NCBI GenBank assembly: GCA_948744995.1
Contig: CAPZCD010000003.1
Location: 1-34,504, forward strand
Direction of reading: 5' to 3'
Origin: an uncultured Rickettsiales bacterium
GTDB lineage: Bacteria; Pseudomonadota; Alphaproteobacteria; Rickettsiales; UBA1997
DNA: 34,504 bases
The notes under the pieces are model-generated. The model was not told the DNA's origin and ran no database searches. It was given only the letters and a program-made list of their open reading frames with translations. The first letter of the stretch is position 1; each line of letters begins with the position of its first letter. The position numbers were made by a program, and so were the translations under genes. Below are positions 33,500 through 34,504 of this stretch, one piece after another.

Positions 33500-34235
33500 A
33501 AAAGGTGAAAGAATAGCTAAAGTAATAGCAAATAGCGGCTATTGTTCCAGAAGAGGTGCGGAAAAGCTTATTCTAGAAGGAAGGGTAAAAGTTAATGGAA
33601 AAACTATAGATACACCGGTAGTTCTAATAACCGATCAATCCATAAAGATAGATAATAAGCTGCTACCAAGAAGAAAAAAAACCAAACTTTGGATTTTTAA
33701 TAAGCCAAAAGGTTATATAGTTACAAATAGCGATCCAAAAGGGCGGAAAAATATTTATAGTTTGCTACCAAAAAATATGCCGAGAGTTATAAGTATTGGC
33801 AGACTTGATATGGATACGGAAGGTCTTTTATTACTGACAAACAATGGGGATTTGTCGAGGTATATAGAACATCCAGCTACTGCGTGGACCAGGCAATATT
33901 TGGCTAAAGTTCATGGAAATACTGGTATGCTTGTTTCTAATATTGAAAGAGTTGGTAAAAATGGTTTGGTAGTGAATGGTATAAAGTACGCTCCTGTAAA
34001 AATTACTATTGAAAAACAAAGTGAATCAACTAATACTTGGTTCAGAGTTACCATAACCGAAGGCAAAAATAAGGAAGTTAGGAATATCATGGATTATTTT
34101 GGCCTAAAAGTTGTGAAACTAAAAAGGATTTCGTTCGGCCCTTTTCAATTGGGTAGACTTGAGGTTGGGAAGGTGAAACTTGTGCCGGATAAAGTCTTGA
34201 AAGAAGCTATAGGTAATAAGTTAGTGTTAGATTGA
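33492..34235 (+). CDS. RluB/RsuA-family rRNA pseudouridine synthase
   Basis: The enzyme isomerises a specific uridine of rRNA to pseudouridine; RluB (23S), RluE/F or RsuA (16S) specificity cannot be separated here, though RluB is the usual alphaproteobacterial member. From the ATG at 33492 it has 247 residues. An S4 RNA-binding domain (ERIAKVIANSGYCSRRGAEKLI, VKVNG) comes first. The catalytic domain has KPKGYIVTNSDPKGRKNIYSLLP and the diagnostic GRLDMDTEGLLLLTNNGDL with the catalytic Asp, then TEGKNKEVRNIMDYFGLKVVKLKRISFGPF. The frame opens at a TTG three codons earlier (33483), but ATG is preferred. It overlaps the SuhB-like gene by 8 bp; the tRNA follows after 7 bp. Confidence 0.93.
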   Translation: MFEKGERIAKVIANSGYCSRRGAEKLILEGRVKVNGKTIDTPVVLITDQSIKIDNKLLPRRKKTKLWIFNKPKGYIVTNSDPKGRKNIYSLLPKNMPRVISIGRLDMDTEGLLLLTNNGDLSRYIEHPATAWTRQYLAKVHGNTGMLVSNIERVGKNGLVVNGIKYAPVKITIEKQSESTNTWFRVTITEGKNKEVRNIMDYFGLKVVKLKRISFGPFQLGRLEVGKVKLVPDKVLKEAIGNKLVLD

Positions 34236-34242
34236 TTCTTTT

Positions 34243-34316
34243 TGCCGTATCGTCTAATGGTAGGACAACAGATTCTGATTCTGTTTATCTAGGTTCGAGT
34301 CCTGGTACGGCAGCCA
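34243..34316 (+). tRNA. tRNA-Gln (anticodon CTG), CCA encoded
   Basis: The 7-bp acceptor stem TGCCGTA/TACGGCA pairs perfectly. The D stem is GTC/GAC, the anticodon stem ACAGA/TCTGT encloses the loop TTCTGAT with anticodon CTG at 34275-34277, and the T stem CTAGG/CCTGG holds loop TTCGAGT. The discriminator base is G and CCA (34314-34316) is encoded. C34 should read CAG and not CAA. Confidence 0.93.
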
Positions 34317-34375
34317 TGGTTTTTGGGTGTTTTGGATCTGTGGTTGTGTTGTGGGTTTGTTTTTTTGTTATCGCT

Positions 34376-34392
34376 ACAATTTTAATAATTGT
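34376..34392 (+). terminator. Weak hairpin after tRNA-Gln
   Basis: ACAATT/AATTGT forms a 6-bp stem with a 5-base loop, followed by a T-rich stretch. It is the only hairpin found downstream of the tRNA and is a weak candidate for its transcript end. The interval 34317-34375 is almost purely G and T on this strand. Confidence 0.25.
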
Positions 34393-34449
34393 ATAAATTG
34401 TATTTGTTTAATGAAGTGTCTATTTTATTTTTTAAATTTGTTAAATAAA

Positions 34450-34504
34450 TTAACCCCAACCTCGCTTTTTAAATTTTCTTAAATTCTTTAAAAGCCCTTG
34501 AAAA
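34450..34504. mobile_element. Terminal repeat of a MITE/IS-like element, cut by window edge
   Basis: TTAACCCCAACCTCGCTTTT begins at 34450 and matches the ends of the 14006-14200 element except at two positions. In that orientation it is a left end, so the element should continue beyond the window. Confidence 0.5.

Noticed and set aside
1..34504. CRISPR array, toxin-antitoxin pair, restriction-modification or phage structural genes
   Set aside because: No regularly spaced short repeats, no adjacent small gene pairs with such motifs and no phage proteins were seen; the tandem repeats present are coding.

Overview
The window is strongly A+T-rich DNA from a Gram-negative alphaproteobacterium. 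GapR (DUF2312), the DUF2125-like protein, the gene sizes and the low GC point to a host-associated or otherwise genome-reduced lineage such as Rickettsiales or Holosporales; the exact genus cannot be read from the sequence. The standard code is used (TGA acts as a stop). LPS genes (lpxK, lpxL), peptidoglycan genes (dacA-type carboxypeptidase, an NlpD-like protein, an LpoA-like lipoprotein) and outer-membrane proteins show a complete two-membrane envelope.

Layout. Bases 1-4378 (minus) hold the first ~1459 codons of a giant autotransporter-like surface protein that runs off the left edge. Its passenger contains near-identical 67/69-residue tandem repeats, followed by a long acidic/Asn/Lys-rich linker and the start of a beta-barrel. 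A leftward block follows: an RDD membrane protein, a GT-B glycosyltransferase, a membrane-anchored FkbM methyltransferase, infB, nusA and dprA. nusA has a good promoter with an intrinsic-terminator hairpin in its leader, which looks like an attenuator. Bases 13651-15003 are a decayed zone with an HTH protein remnant, a MITE-like element and an IS1-like transposase remnant.

Bases 15004-20314 (plus) form a tight operon: LpoA-like lipoprotein, NlpD-like LysM/LytM lipoprotein, DUF2125-like protein, prmC and rsmA. hup lies opposite with a strong terminator. Then come a secreted beta-barrel protein with a strong promoter, an EamA transporter and a DUF374 acyltransferase. An unrecognised 549-residue charged coiled-coil protein (24981-26630) sits between a perfect 143-bp direct repeat formed by the 3' end of lpxL and a truncated copy of that end. 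lpxL-lpxK-dacA form a leftward envelope operon, divergent from yidC.

The right end holds a small secreted or membrane-anchored protein with three 16-residue repeats, then gapR, a SuhB-like inositol-monophosphatase homologue that has lost all recognisable metal ligands, an RluB/RsuA-type pseudouridine synthase, tRNA-Gln(CUG), and the terminal repeat of another MITE/IS-like element at the edge.

Most notable: the degenerate SuhB-like pseudoenzyme; the lpxL-tail direct repeat bracketing an orphan gene; the promoter-proximal terminator in the nusA leader; the repeat-expanded autotransporter; the recurring terminal inverted repeat (TTAACCCCAATTTCGCTTTT); and the small YPYLNKTKEFG-repeat protein.
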